This document shows, one piece after another, positions 1 through 5,957 of a stretch of 8,601 nucleotides of DNA (position 1 is the first letter of the stretch; the number at the start of each line of letters is the position of its first letter). The notes beneath the pieces are model-generated. The model saw only the letters and a list, made by a program, of their open reading frames with translations. It searched no databases and was not told where the DNA came from. The position numbers and the translations under genes are program-made. This stretch comes from Candidatus Hydrogenedentota bacterium (GTDB taxonomy: Bacteria > Hydrogenedentota > Hydrogenedentia > Hydrogenedentales > SLHB01), in contig PUOI01000405.1 of the NCBI GenBank assembly GCA_003552765.1, positions 1 to 8,601 of the forward strand, read 5' to 3'.

Positions 1-492
1 GAGTATTTTGCCAACTACATCACCGAGTACGATTGTCTTCTCGGTTTTGAAATGCAACTCGGCGGGCGCCGCGAAAGGGAGGAGGAGCTGCTGGACAGGC
101 TGCTGACGGGGTACTACCGCGATCACGACATTTTCATTAAGGGCAGCGACGACACGCACAGCACATCGGTCGCCGATGACGCCACGCTCACCATCGTGCT
201 GGTTGAGGAGTTGACCGAGGACGCCGTGCGGCATGCCCTGGAAAACGGGCACAACTTCGTGGGCAGCCGGGTGGACGTGTTCCCTGAGTTCAACGGCATT
301 ACGGTGGACGAAGACGAGAAAGTTATCTCGCTCGATATCGCCAATCACGACGGGGTCACTTGGATCAAGAACGGAGAGCGGCATCACGAAGGGGACTCCA
401 TCGAATATGCCGGGATGGAAGACACGGTTCTGCGTTTCGAGGTCGATGCCGGTGGCGCGGTGTTTTACTCGCAAGCCTTTTACATCGATTAA
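1..492 (+). CDS. PHP-domain metallo-dependent phosphoesterase-like protein, C-terminal part (5' end outside window)
   Basis: Seen: the reading frame is open from base 1 and gives 163 residues before TAA at 490-492. An ATG at 52 is in frame, but the 17 codons before it are also open and read like protein, so this is a fragment rather than a gene starting at 52. A GSDDTHS motif lies at fragment residues 48-54. It is followed by a predicted strand and helix (TLTIVLVEELTEDAVRHAL) and a Gly-containing turn, then a beta-rich tail with WIKNG and a final SQAFYID. Known: PHP-domain hydrolases end their metal-binding barrel with a G-S/T-D-x-H type motif, and many then carry a 'vlveelteeallealkkG' segment and a C-terminal beta sandwich. 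Inference: this is the last metal-ligand motif plus the C-terminal domain of a PHP-type (CehA/PolC-PHP-like) enzyme. The substrate cannot be inferred. The next gene is 151 bases away and has its own promoter candidate. Confidence 0.72.
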   Translation, partial: EYFANYITEYDCLLGFEMQLGGRREREEELLDRLLTGYYRDHDIFIKGSDDTHSTSVADDATLTIVLVEELTEDAVRHALENGHNFVGSRVDVFPEFNGITVDEDEKVISLDIANHDGVTWIKNGERHHEGDSIEYAGMEDTVLRFEVDAGGAVFYSQAFYID

Positions 493-557
493 GGCGCAGC
501 CCCTCCCCCGTTCCACCGAGAAAACGTCCGAGCGTTTCCAGAGATGCCGCGCGGCTA

Positions 558-566
558 TGGTATGAT
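558..566 (+). promoter_or_regulatory. Extended -10 promoter candidate for the lactonase-family gene
   Basis: TGGTATGAT at 558-566 fits the extended -10 pattern TGn-TATAAT with one mismatch in the hexamer. No good -35 hexamer is visible 16-19 bases upstream, which is tolerable for extended -10 promoters. The expected transcription start is near 573, exactly where the 9-bp hairpin begins, leaving a leader of about 70 bases before the ATG at 644. Confidence 0.35.
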
Positions 567-572
567 GCGTAC

Positions 573-600
573 GCTCCAGGGCGGTTTCCCTGGAGCTTTA
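573..600 (+). terminator. Perfect 9-bp hairpin between the PHP and lactonase genes
   Basis: GCTCCAGGG (573-581) pairs perfectly with CCCTGGAGC (588-596) around a 6-base loop, followed by TTTA. It lies 81 bases after the PHP stop codon, which suits an intrinsic terminator with a short, weak U-tract. Because it also starts where transcription from the 558-566 promoter candidate would start, it could instead be a 5'-end hairpin of the lactonase mRNA. The sequence does not decide between the two. Confidence 0.4.
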
Positions 601-643
601 GTCAAGCGTATCAGAGAACAGCGCACGAAAGGGGGTACACAAC

Positions 644-1834
644 ATGACAGCGAAACACCATCTCTGGTTCAAAGCGGGGACATGTATCATGCTCGCAACG
701 GTATTCAGCTTTGCCTTGCCCACGGGGGCCGCGGCGCAGGAGGACGTCGAGACGCCGCCTCATTGGCTTGTCTACATCGGGACGCACACGTGGGGCGACA
801 GCGAAGGCATATATCTGCTGCATCTCGACACCGAAACCGGCGAACTCGAAACCGTTGGCCTGGCGGCGGAAGCCAACAACCCAAACTTCCTGGCGCTGCA
901 TCCAACGGAGCCCCTGCTGTATTCGGTGGGCCAAATGACCGATGAAGACGGGAACACGGTAGGCGCGTTAAACGCCTTCGCAATAGACACGGAGACCGGC
1001 TTGCTCGAGTTGTTGAACCAGCATCCCTCAGTAGGTCAGGGTCCCTGTCACATCACCGTGGACCCGCCCGGACGGCACGCGATGGCGGCCAACTATAGCA
1101 GCGGCTGTGCTGTCGTGGCATCCCTCGAAGAAGATGGCTCGCTGGGCGAAACGACTGCGCACGTCGAGCACGAAGGTTCAAGCGTTCATGAGCGGCAACA
1201 AGGTCCCCACGCGCATGCCGTGGACCTTGCGCCGGACGGGCGCTTCTTGTTCGTCACCGACCTCGGCATTGATCAAATCCGTATCTACCGGTACGACGAC
1301 GAGGATGGAAGTCTTGAACCAAACGACCCGCCCTATGCCGAAACCGCGCCGGGCGCTGGGCCGCGGCACTTCACCTTCCACCCCTCGGGCGAGTACGCCT
1401 ACGTTATCAATGAGCTGGATAACACAATCACGGCGTTCAACTACGATGCGGAGACGGGGGCCTTGGAGACCATCCATACCGTCCCCACCTTGCCCGATGA
1501 TTTCGAGGAGGAAAACACCACCGCCGAGATCCTTGTGCATCCCTCGGGGCGGTTCGTCTACAACTCAAACCGCGGACACCATAGCATAGCCGCCTTTTCC
1601 ATAGACGAGCAGAGCGGAGAGTTGACGCCGATCGGCCACACTTCCACACGAGGCGAGACGCCGCGCAATTTCAACATCGACCCTTCGGGGCAGTTTCTAC
1701 TCGCCGCCAACCAGGACACGCACAACATCGCTGTGTTTCGCATTGACCAGGAAACAGGCGAACTGGAATTCACGGGCTCCGAGGCCGAGATAGACTCCCC
1801 CGTGTGTGTCACATTCCGCGCGCCGTTCGAGTGA
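644..1834 (+). CDS. Exported lactonase-family (6-phosphogluconolactonase-like) seven-bladed beta-propeller protein
   Basis: Seen: 396 residues, with AGGGGG at 630-635 placed 8 bases before the ATG. The N-terminus looks like a signal peptide: basic residues in 1-10, a hydrophobic core at about 11-26 and a likely cut after AAA at 29-31. The mature part has repeated propeller-blade signatures of the form 'hxPSGrfhyhxNxxxxxIxxFxID' near residues 84-96, 136-160, 194-217, 243-268, 297-320 and 344-368. It also has GPHAH (187-191), TPRNF (339-343) and SPVCV (385-389). Known: these features and the length match the Pgl/YbhE-type lactonase family (Pfam Lactonase, PF10282), whose cytoplasmic founder hydrolyses 6-phosphogluconolactone. 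Inference: the signal peptide puts this copy outside the cytoplasm, so a sugar-phosphate pathway role is unlikely and the true substrate is probably another lactone or unknown. It is apparently monocistronic. Family call firm, function open. Confidence 0.9.
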   Translation: MTAKHHLWFKAGTCIMLATVFSFALPTGAAAQEDVETPPHWLVYIGTHTWGDSEGIYLLHLDTETGELETVGLAAEANNPNFLALHPTEPLLYSVGQMTDEDGNTVGALNAFAIDTETGLLELLNQHPSVGQGPCHITVDPPGRHAMAANYSSGCAVVASLEEDGSLGETTAHVEHEGSSVHERQQGPHAHAVDLAPDGRFLFVTDLGIDQIRIYRYDDEDGSLEPNDPPYAETAPGAGPRHFTFHPSGEYAYVINELDNTITAFNYDAETGALETIHTVPTLPDDFEEENTTAEILVHPSGRFVYNSNRGHHSIAAFSIDEQSGELTPIGHTSTRGETPRNFNIDPSGQFLLAANQDTHNIAVFRIDQETGELEFTGSEAEIDSPVCVTFRAPFE

Positions 1835-1865
1835 GGCCGGGGGACGCTCAACGTTTACAACACAA

Positions 1866-1905
1866 AGGGCCGCGGGGTTCCCATCTAATGGGGCTACGCG
1901 GCCCT
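1866..1905. terminator. Nested hairpin between convergent genes, possible bidirectional terminator
   Basis: AGGGCCGCG (1866-1874) pairs perfectly with CGCGGCCCT (1897-1905). Inside, CCCAT (1880-1884) pairs with ATGGG (1888-1892) around a three-base loop. It lies 31 bases past the lactonase stop codon and about 90 bases past the stop of the minus-strand zinc-ribbon gene. Read on the minus strand, the stem is followed by TTTGTGTTGT, a U-rich tail. On the plus strand it is followed by CACTTGATC, which is a poor tail. It is therefore more convincing as the minus-strand terminator. Confidence 0.45.
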
Positions 1906-1994
1906 CACTTGATCACGCCTCTCGGCACGGGCGGCCCGATTCGACGCGATGGATGCCCCGAGAAATGGAGCAACTCCGCTCGCGCGAACATCTC

Positions 1995-2198
1995 TCACGC
2001 CGCGGGCGGCGTGGTGCAGCTGGTACACTCTTTATTGAGCATTTCACGGATTTCTTCAAAAGCCGCCTCGGCGCACTCAGGGCAATAGCCGTGGCTGGCG
2101 TTCGTTTGGAGGTTCTGGCCCGAGTCTGGAAGGACCCAGACATCGTCTTCGCGCACACGCTTGCAGACGCAACACTGAACGTACATCGTATTCTCCAT
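1995..2198 (-). CDS. Small cysteine-rich (zinc-ribbon-like) protein, 67 aa
   Basis: Seen: 67 residues starting at ATG 2198-2196, preceded by AGGAGG (complement of 2203-2208) with a 4-base gap. Cysteines are paired as C9-x2-C12 and C39-PE-C42, with the context CKRVRED near residues 12-18, a Trp at 21 and SHGYCPEC at 35-42. A further C58-x2-C61 sits in the tail. Known: a 'CxxCKxhRDxxGxW ... SHGhCPxC' unit is widespread in bacteria as a short stand-alone protein or attached to receiver and PAS signalling proteins, and the four cysteines look like a zinc site. Inference: a small metal-binding protein, perhaps regulatory. It is the only minus-strand gene here, convergent with the lactonase gene and divergent from the ABC operon. 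An in-frame ATG four codons later is a less likely start because it lacks the Shine-Dalgarno sequence. Confidence 0.72.
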   Translation of the reverse strand: MENTMYVQCCVCKRVREDDVWVLPDSGQNLQTNASHGYCPECAEAAFEEIREMLNKECTSCTTPPAA

Positions 2199-2202
2199 GC
2201 GG

Positions 2203-2208
2203 CCTCCT
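2203..2208 (-). promoter_or_regulatory. Perfect Shine-Dalgarno sequence of the small zinc-ribbon gene
   Basis: The complement of CCTCCT at 2203-2208 is AGGAGG, four bases before the ATG at 2198. It is the strongest ribosome binding site in the window and the main reason for accepting this short minus-strand frame and choosing its first ATG. Confidence 0.7.
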
Positions 2209-2506
2209 GTATTACTCTCAGGGGTGTTTAGACGTTACTCTCCCCGGGGAGCATATTCCATGCCATCCGGCCCCCGGCGTGCGCCTTGGCTAGGCCGGCC
2301 CTTGGAAACAAGGCTCTTGTGGACGTTGGCCCGTTCTACATGCTATAAGAATGGGCGTTGCGCAAGAATGGTTGACGGAAGTTTTTTCCTCCCGCAGGCC
2401 GGATACCCGGCACAATATGTAGCCCTTTAATCTTACATGGACCCAAGATAAATTGCAACTTGCGGCCGGTAGGCCGGTTTTGGCGAGGCGGTGTCCCGCT
2501 TCAAGG
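2209..2506. other. Divergent intergenic region between the zinc-ribbon gene and the ABC operon
   Basis: About 300 bases without a credible gene. The short open frames here have no family resemblance. Contents: a perfect 12-base palindrome CTCCCCGGGGAG at 2240-2251; a small GAAA-loop hairpin at 2300-2313 (CCTTG/CAAGG); a plus-strand promoter candidate at 2320-2349; a direct repeat AAGAATGG at 2347-2354 and 2364-2371; a T6 run at 2382-2387; and a 5-bp hairpin GCCGG/CCGGC at 2398-2411. No clear promoter for the minus-strand gene was found. Confidence 0.5.
2320..2349 (+). promoter_or_regulatory. Sigma70-type promoter candidate for the ABC operon
   Basis: TGGACG (2320-2325, four of six matches to TTGACA) is followed after 18 bases by TATAAG (2344-2349, five of six matches to TATAAT). 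TG at 2341-2342 gives an extended -10 element. A start near 2356 would leave a 5' leader of about 165 bases before the ATPase ATG at 2521. Confidence 0.38.
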
Positions 2507-2512
2507 AAGGAG
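2507..2512 (+). promoter_or_regulatory. Ribosome binding site that fixes the start of the ABC ATPase
   Basis: AAGGAG at 2507-2512 lies 8 bases before the ATG at 2521. It supports that ATG over the in-frame GTG at 2491, which would lie upstream of the site and add ten residues not expected in this family. Confidence 0.7.
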
Positions 2513-2520
2513 TTTGGCGA

Positions 2521-3459
2521 ATGATTCAGGCCCAGGAACTGACCAAACGGTACGGTTCTATCACGGCCCTCGACAAAGTCTCGTTTGACGTGGCGCAAGG
2601 GGAAATTGTCGGATTTCTCGGCCCCAACGGTGCGGGAAAGACCACGGCGATGCGAATTCTCACGGGCTACTCTCCCGCCACGGAGGGAACGGCGCGGATC
2701 GCGGGGTATGACGTCGCGCAAGACCCCATCGAAGTAAAACGCCGCGTGGGTTATCTGCCGGAGAGCGTACCCCTGTATGGGGAGATGGTGGTGCGCCATT
2801 TCCTGCGTTATGTCAGCGAGATCAAGGGGGTTCCACGCCACGGGCTTCAAGCCGAGGCGGATCGCGTGATGTCCCTGTGCGGACTTGAGCACATGGGCGG
2901 CCGAATCATCAAGAACCTATCCAAGGGCTACCGGCAGCGGGTCGGGTTGGCGCAATCCCTCATCGGCAATCCGCCCGTGCTTATTTTGGACGAGCCGACC
3001 GTGGGGCTGGACCCAAGCCAGATCATCGAGATCCGGCAGATGATCCGGGAACTGGCCCACAACCACACCGTTCTCTTGAGCACGCACATCCTGCCGGAGG
3101 TTTCGATGCTCTGCCAACGCGTGCTCATCATTCACAACGGCCGGCTGGTGGCGCAGGACACCATGGAGAATCTCGTGGGACCCGAGGACGGGGTTGTGCG
3201 GCTGGAGGTAGACGCGCGCGGGCCAAGGGATAAGGTGGAGAGCCTGCTGAGCGAACTTGACGGGGTTCAACGGGTCAAGCTTGACGGCGCGGGCCCGTCC
3301 TTTGTCGTGGAAGCCGCCGCCGACAGCGACATCCAGCCCCGGATCGCCCACGCCGTGGTCCAAGCGGGCTACCGGCTCTGCGGCCTGCGCGAACGAGCGC
3401 GCACGCTTGAGGACATCTTCGTGGACGCCATCTCCGTGGACGAGGGAGTACAGGTCTAA
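2521..3459 (+). CDS. ABC transporter ATP-binding protein, GldA type
   Basis: Seen: 312 residues from ATG 2521. Walker A GPNGAGKT is at 34-41, GYLPES at 77-82 in the Q-loop region (Glu where Gln is usual), signature LSKGY at 133-137, Walker B VLILDE at 153-158, D-loop GLDP at 162-165 and the switch His in STH at 187-189. The roughly 100-residue C-terminal extension ends in a 'LEDIFVDAI'-like segment. Known: this is the layout of ATPases that drive ABC-2 permeases (GldA, NosF, CcmA/DrrA group), and their C-terminal tail usually ends in 'LEdiFl'. Inference: a cytoplasmic homodimer powering the permease encoded next. The TAA stop overlaps the permease ATG by one base (TAATG), so translation is probably coupled. 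This is the first gene of a four-gene operon. I give no gene symbol because the role in gliding is not shown. Confidence 0.93.
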   Translation: MIQAQELTKRYGSITALDKVSFDVAQGEIVGFLGPNGAGKTTAMRILTGYSPATEGTARIAGYDVAQDPIEVKRRVGYLPESVPLYGEMVVRHFLRYVSEIKGVPRHGLQAEADRVMSLCGLEHMGGRIIKNLSKGYRQRVGLAQSLIGNPPVLILDEPTVGLDPSQIIEIRQMIRELAHNHTVLLSTHILPEVSMLCQRVLIIHNGRLVAQDTMENLVGPEDGVVRLEVDARGPRDKVESLLSELDGVQRVKLDGAGPSFVVEAAADSDIQPRIAHAVVQAGYRLCGLRERARTLEDIFVDAISVDEGVQV

Positions 3460-4289
3460 TGCGATCGATATGGGCGGTTTGTAAACGAGAGTTTATCAGT
3501 TACTTCACGACGCCGGTGGGCTTTGTCATTGTGGGGGTATACGCGTTACTGTCTGGCCTTTACTTCACGGGCAGCTTCATCATCTACGCGCGGATTACCC
3601 AGAACCCCTCTTCATACGGCTACGACGCCATCCCCGAGATGGAAGAATGGATGCTGAGCCCCTTCCTGGTGCTGTGCGGCCAGCTTCTCATGTTCATCGG
3701 CCCCCTGGTGACCATGCGGCTCCTGTCCGAGGAACGAAACAAGGGCACCATGGAGTTGCTGTTGACCCATCCCCTGCGGGATAGAGAGATCATTTTTGGG
3801 AAATACTTGGCTTCGCTGGGCACGCTGCTCGTGCTCATGCTCATAGTAGGGTTTCATCTCATCATCATTGGCTCCTTCACGCCCATCGAACCCGTGGTGC
3901 TCGCGTTTGGGCTTGTGACGGTCTTCCTGATGGGCGCGGCGTTCTTCAGCATGGGATTGTTCATCTCCGCCCTCGCCAACAACCAGGTCACCGCGGGGAC
4001 CATGACGTTTGGCATCGCCCTGGTGTCCTGGATTCTAGGGCTGATGGGCCAAGATCTGCCCGAGGCCATCCCCGCGCCCGACACCTGGCCGGCTGGCTTG
4101 GTGCGCGCGGCGGAAATGGTCTACGCGATCTTCCGGGAGCTGGTCGTCTCACTGCCGTTGGACGCCCATGCGCACGAGCTGGCCGAAGGCATCATCTACC
4201 CGCACGACATCGTCTATTATCTGCTCTTCACGAGCTTTTTTCTCTTCCTGACGTTCCGGACCCTTGAATCCCGGAAATGGAGGGCGTAG
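3459..4289 (+). CDS. ABC-2 type permease, GldF type
   Basis: Seen: 276 residues. An N-terminal cytoplasmic motif KREFISYFTTPVGF (9-22) precedes six likely membrane segments near 21-42, 68-88, 116-138, 146-172, 178-198 and 250-268. Between segments two and three, EERNKGTMELLLTHPL (91-106) and GKYLAS (114-119) form the typical coupling region. A polar, Pro-rich stretch at about 199-249 precedes the last segment and probably faces outside. Known: the 'E...yF.sP.G' start and 'EEr..GT.ElLl..Pl' motif are hallmarks of GldF/NosY-type ABC-2 permeases. Inference: it forms the membrane channel or flippase core with the preceding ATPase. The substrate is unknown. GGGAG lies within the end of the preceding gene, about 10 bases before this ATG, and the next gene starts 3 bases after the TAG stop. 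Confidence 0.92.
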   Translation: MRSIWAVCKREFISYFTTPVGFVIVGVYALLSGLYFTGSFIIYARITQNPSSYGYDAIPEMEEWMLSPFLVLCGQLLMFIGPLVTMRLLSEERNKGTMELLLTHPLRDREIIFGKYLASLGTLLVLMLIVGFHLIIIGSFTPIEPVVLAFGLVTVFLMGAAFFSMGLFISALANNQVTAGTMTFGIALVSWILGLMGQDLPEAIPAPDTWPAGLVRAAEMVYAIFRELVVSLPLDAHAHELAEGIIYPHDIVYYLLFTSFFLFLTFRTLESRKWRA

Positions 4290-4292
4290 TAC

Positions 4293-5957
4293 ATGACTTG
4301 GATTCGCCGAATCACCGGTATCGCCGCGCTTGTGGGGATCGCCGCTGGAATTAACTTTCTCGCCGTGCAGGAGGACCTGTTTTCGCCGATCGTGGTAGTC
4401 CCGTTCCTCGCGGGGGTGGCCGCGGGCGTTGCCTGGGTGGCGCTGGTGTTGATGAATATCGCCCGCACCGCGTCCCAGCAACGCACGCTGTACGGTCTGA
4501 ACACGGTAATTGCGTCGGTGGTCTTTCTCGCGATCTGCATCACCCTGTACGCGTTCGCCCGGCAGTGGGATGTCTATGCCGACTTGACGCAGGAAGGCCG
4601 GCGGGAACTCTCCCCCATCACCGTACAAGTCCTGCAAAACATGGACCGGGACATCGATGTGCTGTGTTTTTTTCTGGCCACGGACGACCGCTTGGTCGAC
4701 ATGGGCCGCTCCAACACCCGGCGGTTCCTGGACCGGCTTGAGGCGCACACGGACCATTTGAACGTGGAGTTTCTGGATCCTCAAGTCGAGCGCGCACGGC
4801 TCCAGGGGCTGGGCATCCAGCAAGTGGCCCCGCAAGGCACCATTGTCATCCGGCGCGGCAACCGGCAGCGGGTGCTCAATCTGGACAGCGCCAACGCCCG
4901 TCTGCCGGAGCGGGATTTCACCAACGCCCTGATTAACGTCATCCGCGACCGCAGGCCCAAGGTGTATTTCCTCTCAGGCATGGATGAGCGCGACATCATG
5001 GATCAAGGCGAACGCGGGGCCTCAGCTTTGCGCGTCATGCTCGAGGGCGAAGGCTACGATGTCGAACCTCTCGAATTGGACCTGATGGCCCCGGAGATTC
5101 CGGACGATGCGGAGGTGGTCGTGATTCATGGACCACGGCGCGACTTGAATGCGCAGTACGTCGAGCCGCTTCGGAGCTACGTCGAGGAGGGAGGCCGCGT
5201 GCTCGTCATGCTGGATCCTTGGCAGCGTCCGCCCACGGCCATGGGTCAAGAGGAACGCCTCCGGCCCTGGCTGGCGGATCAATTCGGCATCCAGCTCGGG
5301 GAAGGCCTCGTCTTCTCTCAGGAAAGCCAGACGCAAATCCTGCTGAGTCACGACAGCACCCCCTTCACCACCGAACACGACGCCGCCGGACAGTTCATGG
5401 GCTGCTACAACTACGAGCACGACATCACGCGCGGATTCAACCAACAGATGATCTTTGTGCTCGCCCGGCCCACCTATCCCACGCCGGAACGGCCCGAACG
5501 GGTGACGCGGAGCGAACTCATCCGCACGCCGCCAAACTTCTGGGGCGAGAAGGACGTTTCGCTCGTGCTCGAAACAGGTCAGGCCACCATGGGTTCGGAC
5601 GATCTCGAGGGCCCCGTGGGTCTGGCCATGGCGGCAACGCGGCAAACGGACATCGAAATCGGCGACACGGGCCAGACCCGTGACGCGCGGGCGGTCGTTA
5701 TTGGCTCCACGGAGTTCGCCGCCAACGCCATGCTGCGGCAGATCACGAGCCACCAGAACTTCATCCTCAACACCATGGCGTGGCTCACCGAGAGCGAGGA
5801 ACTCATCGCCATGCGGCCTGCGGCGTCCCGGGCCGAGGCCATTATCTTGACCTCCGAGCAGGAGCAATTCATCGCCTGGCTGGCGACCCTGGGGCTGCTG
5901 CAAGTCTGCGTGGCCGCGGGCGTCGTGACCTATCTCGTGCGAAGGAAGTATCAATGA
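4293..5957 (+). CDS. GldG-type ABC transporter auxiliary protein
   Basis: Seen: 554 residues. Three likely N-terminal membrane segments (about 7-25, 33-56, 69-89) and one at the C-terminus (about 526-548, followed by RRKYQ) flank a large soluble part. After the third segment comes DLTQEGRRELSPIT (97-110), then a domain that includes FFLATDD (126-132), an FTNALINVIRDRRPKVYFLSG stretch split over 209-229, and YVEEGGRVLVMLDP (296-309). Known: 'YGxNxhh...DLTxxxxxSLSxxT' and the later 'GGxllhhhDP' element are typical of the GldG/ABC_transp_aux family (PF09822). Many members have GHGE after the 'pkvyfl' strand; here it reads GMDE. Inference: the soluble domain is probably extracytoplasmic and partners the permease. 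GGAGG lies about 10 bases before the ATG. Its TGA overlaps the next ATG as ATGA. Substrate and mechanism are not established for the family. Confidence 0.88.
   Translation: MTWIRRITGIAALVGIAAGINFLAVQEDLFSPIVVVPFLAGVAAGVAWVALVLMNIARTASQQRTLYGLNTVIASVVFLAICITLYAFARQWDVYADLTQEGRRELSPITVQVLQNMDRDIDVLCFFLATDDRLVDMGRSNTRRFLDRLEAHTDHLNVEFLDPQVERARLQGLGIQQVAPQGTIVIRRGNRQRVLNLDSANARLPERDFTNALINVIRDRRPKVYFLSGMDERDIMDQGERGASALRVMLEGEGYDVEPLELDLMAPEIPDDAEVVVIHGPRRDLNAQYVEPLRSYVEEGGRVLVMLDPWQRPPTAMGQEERLRPWLADQFGIQLGEGLVFSQESQTQILLSHDSTPFTTEHDAAGQFMGCYNYEHDITRGFNQQMIFVLARPTYPTPERPERVTRSELIRTPPNFWGEKDVSLVLETGQATMGSDDLEGPVGLAMAATRQTDIEIGDTGQTRDARAVVIGSTEFAANAMLRQITSHQNFILNTMAWLTESEELIAMRPAASRAEAIILTSEQEQFIAWLATLGLLQVCVAAGVVTYLVRRKYQ
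5942..5948 (+). promoter_or_regulatory. Ribosome binding site that fixes the start of the DUF4340 gene
   Basis: AAGGAAG at 5942-5948 lies 5 bases before the ATG at 5954, inside the last codons of the GldG-type gene. With the ATGA overlap and the membrane anchor that follows directly, it supports ATG 5954 over an upstream in-frame ATG at 5780 that would overlap the previous gene by 178 bases. Confidence 0.7.

Noticed and set aside
1806..2231. 141-codon plus-strand frame across the convergent spacer
   Set aside because: It begins inside the lactonase gene, runs through the terminator hairpin and lies opposite the better-supported zinc-ribbon gene.
2491..2520. Upstream GTG start for the ABC ATPase
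   Set aside because: The clear ribosome binding site (2507-2512) lies between this GTG and the ATG at 2521, and the protein from 2521 begins at the usual family start, a few residues before LTKRYG.
2597..2768. Glu instead of Gln in the Q-loop region of the ATPase (GYLPES) as a sign of an inactive ATPase
   Set aside because: GYLPE is common among ATPases of ABC-2 type transporters, and all other ATPase motifs are intact.
2290..2892. 200-codon minus-strand frame covering the ABC operon leader and the ATPase start
   Set aside because: It has no recognisable family and runs opposite the Walker A region of a certain gene.
5780..5953. Upstream ATG giving a 656-residue DUF4340 protein
   Set aside because: It would overlap the GldG-type gene by 178 bases, and its extra residues are basic and low-complexity, out of character with the family. 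ATG 5954 has a good ribosome site and is followed directly by the membrane anchor.
5022..5954. 310-codon open frame on the minus strand opposite the GldG-type gene
   Set aside because: Antisense shadow. Its His- and Arg-rich composition mirrors plus-strand codon bias and no domain is recognisable.
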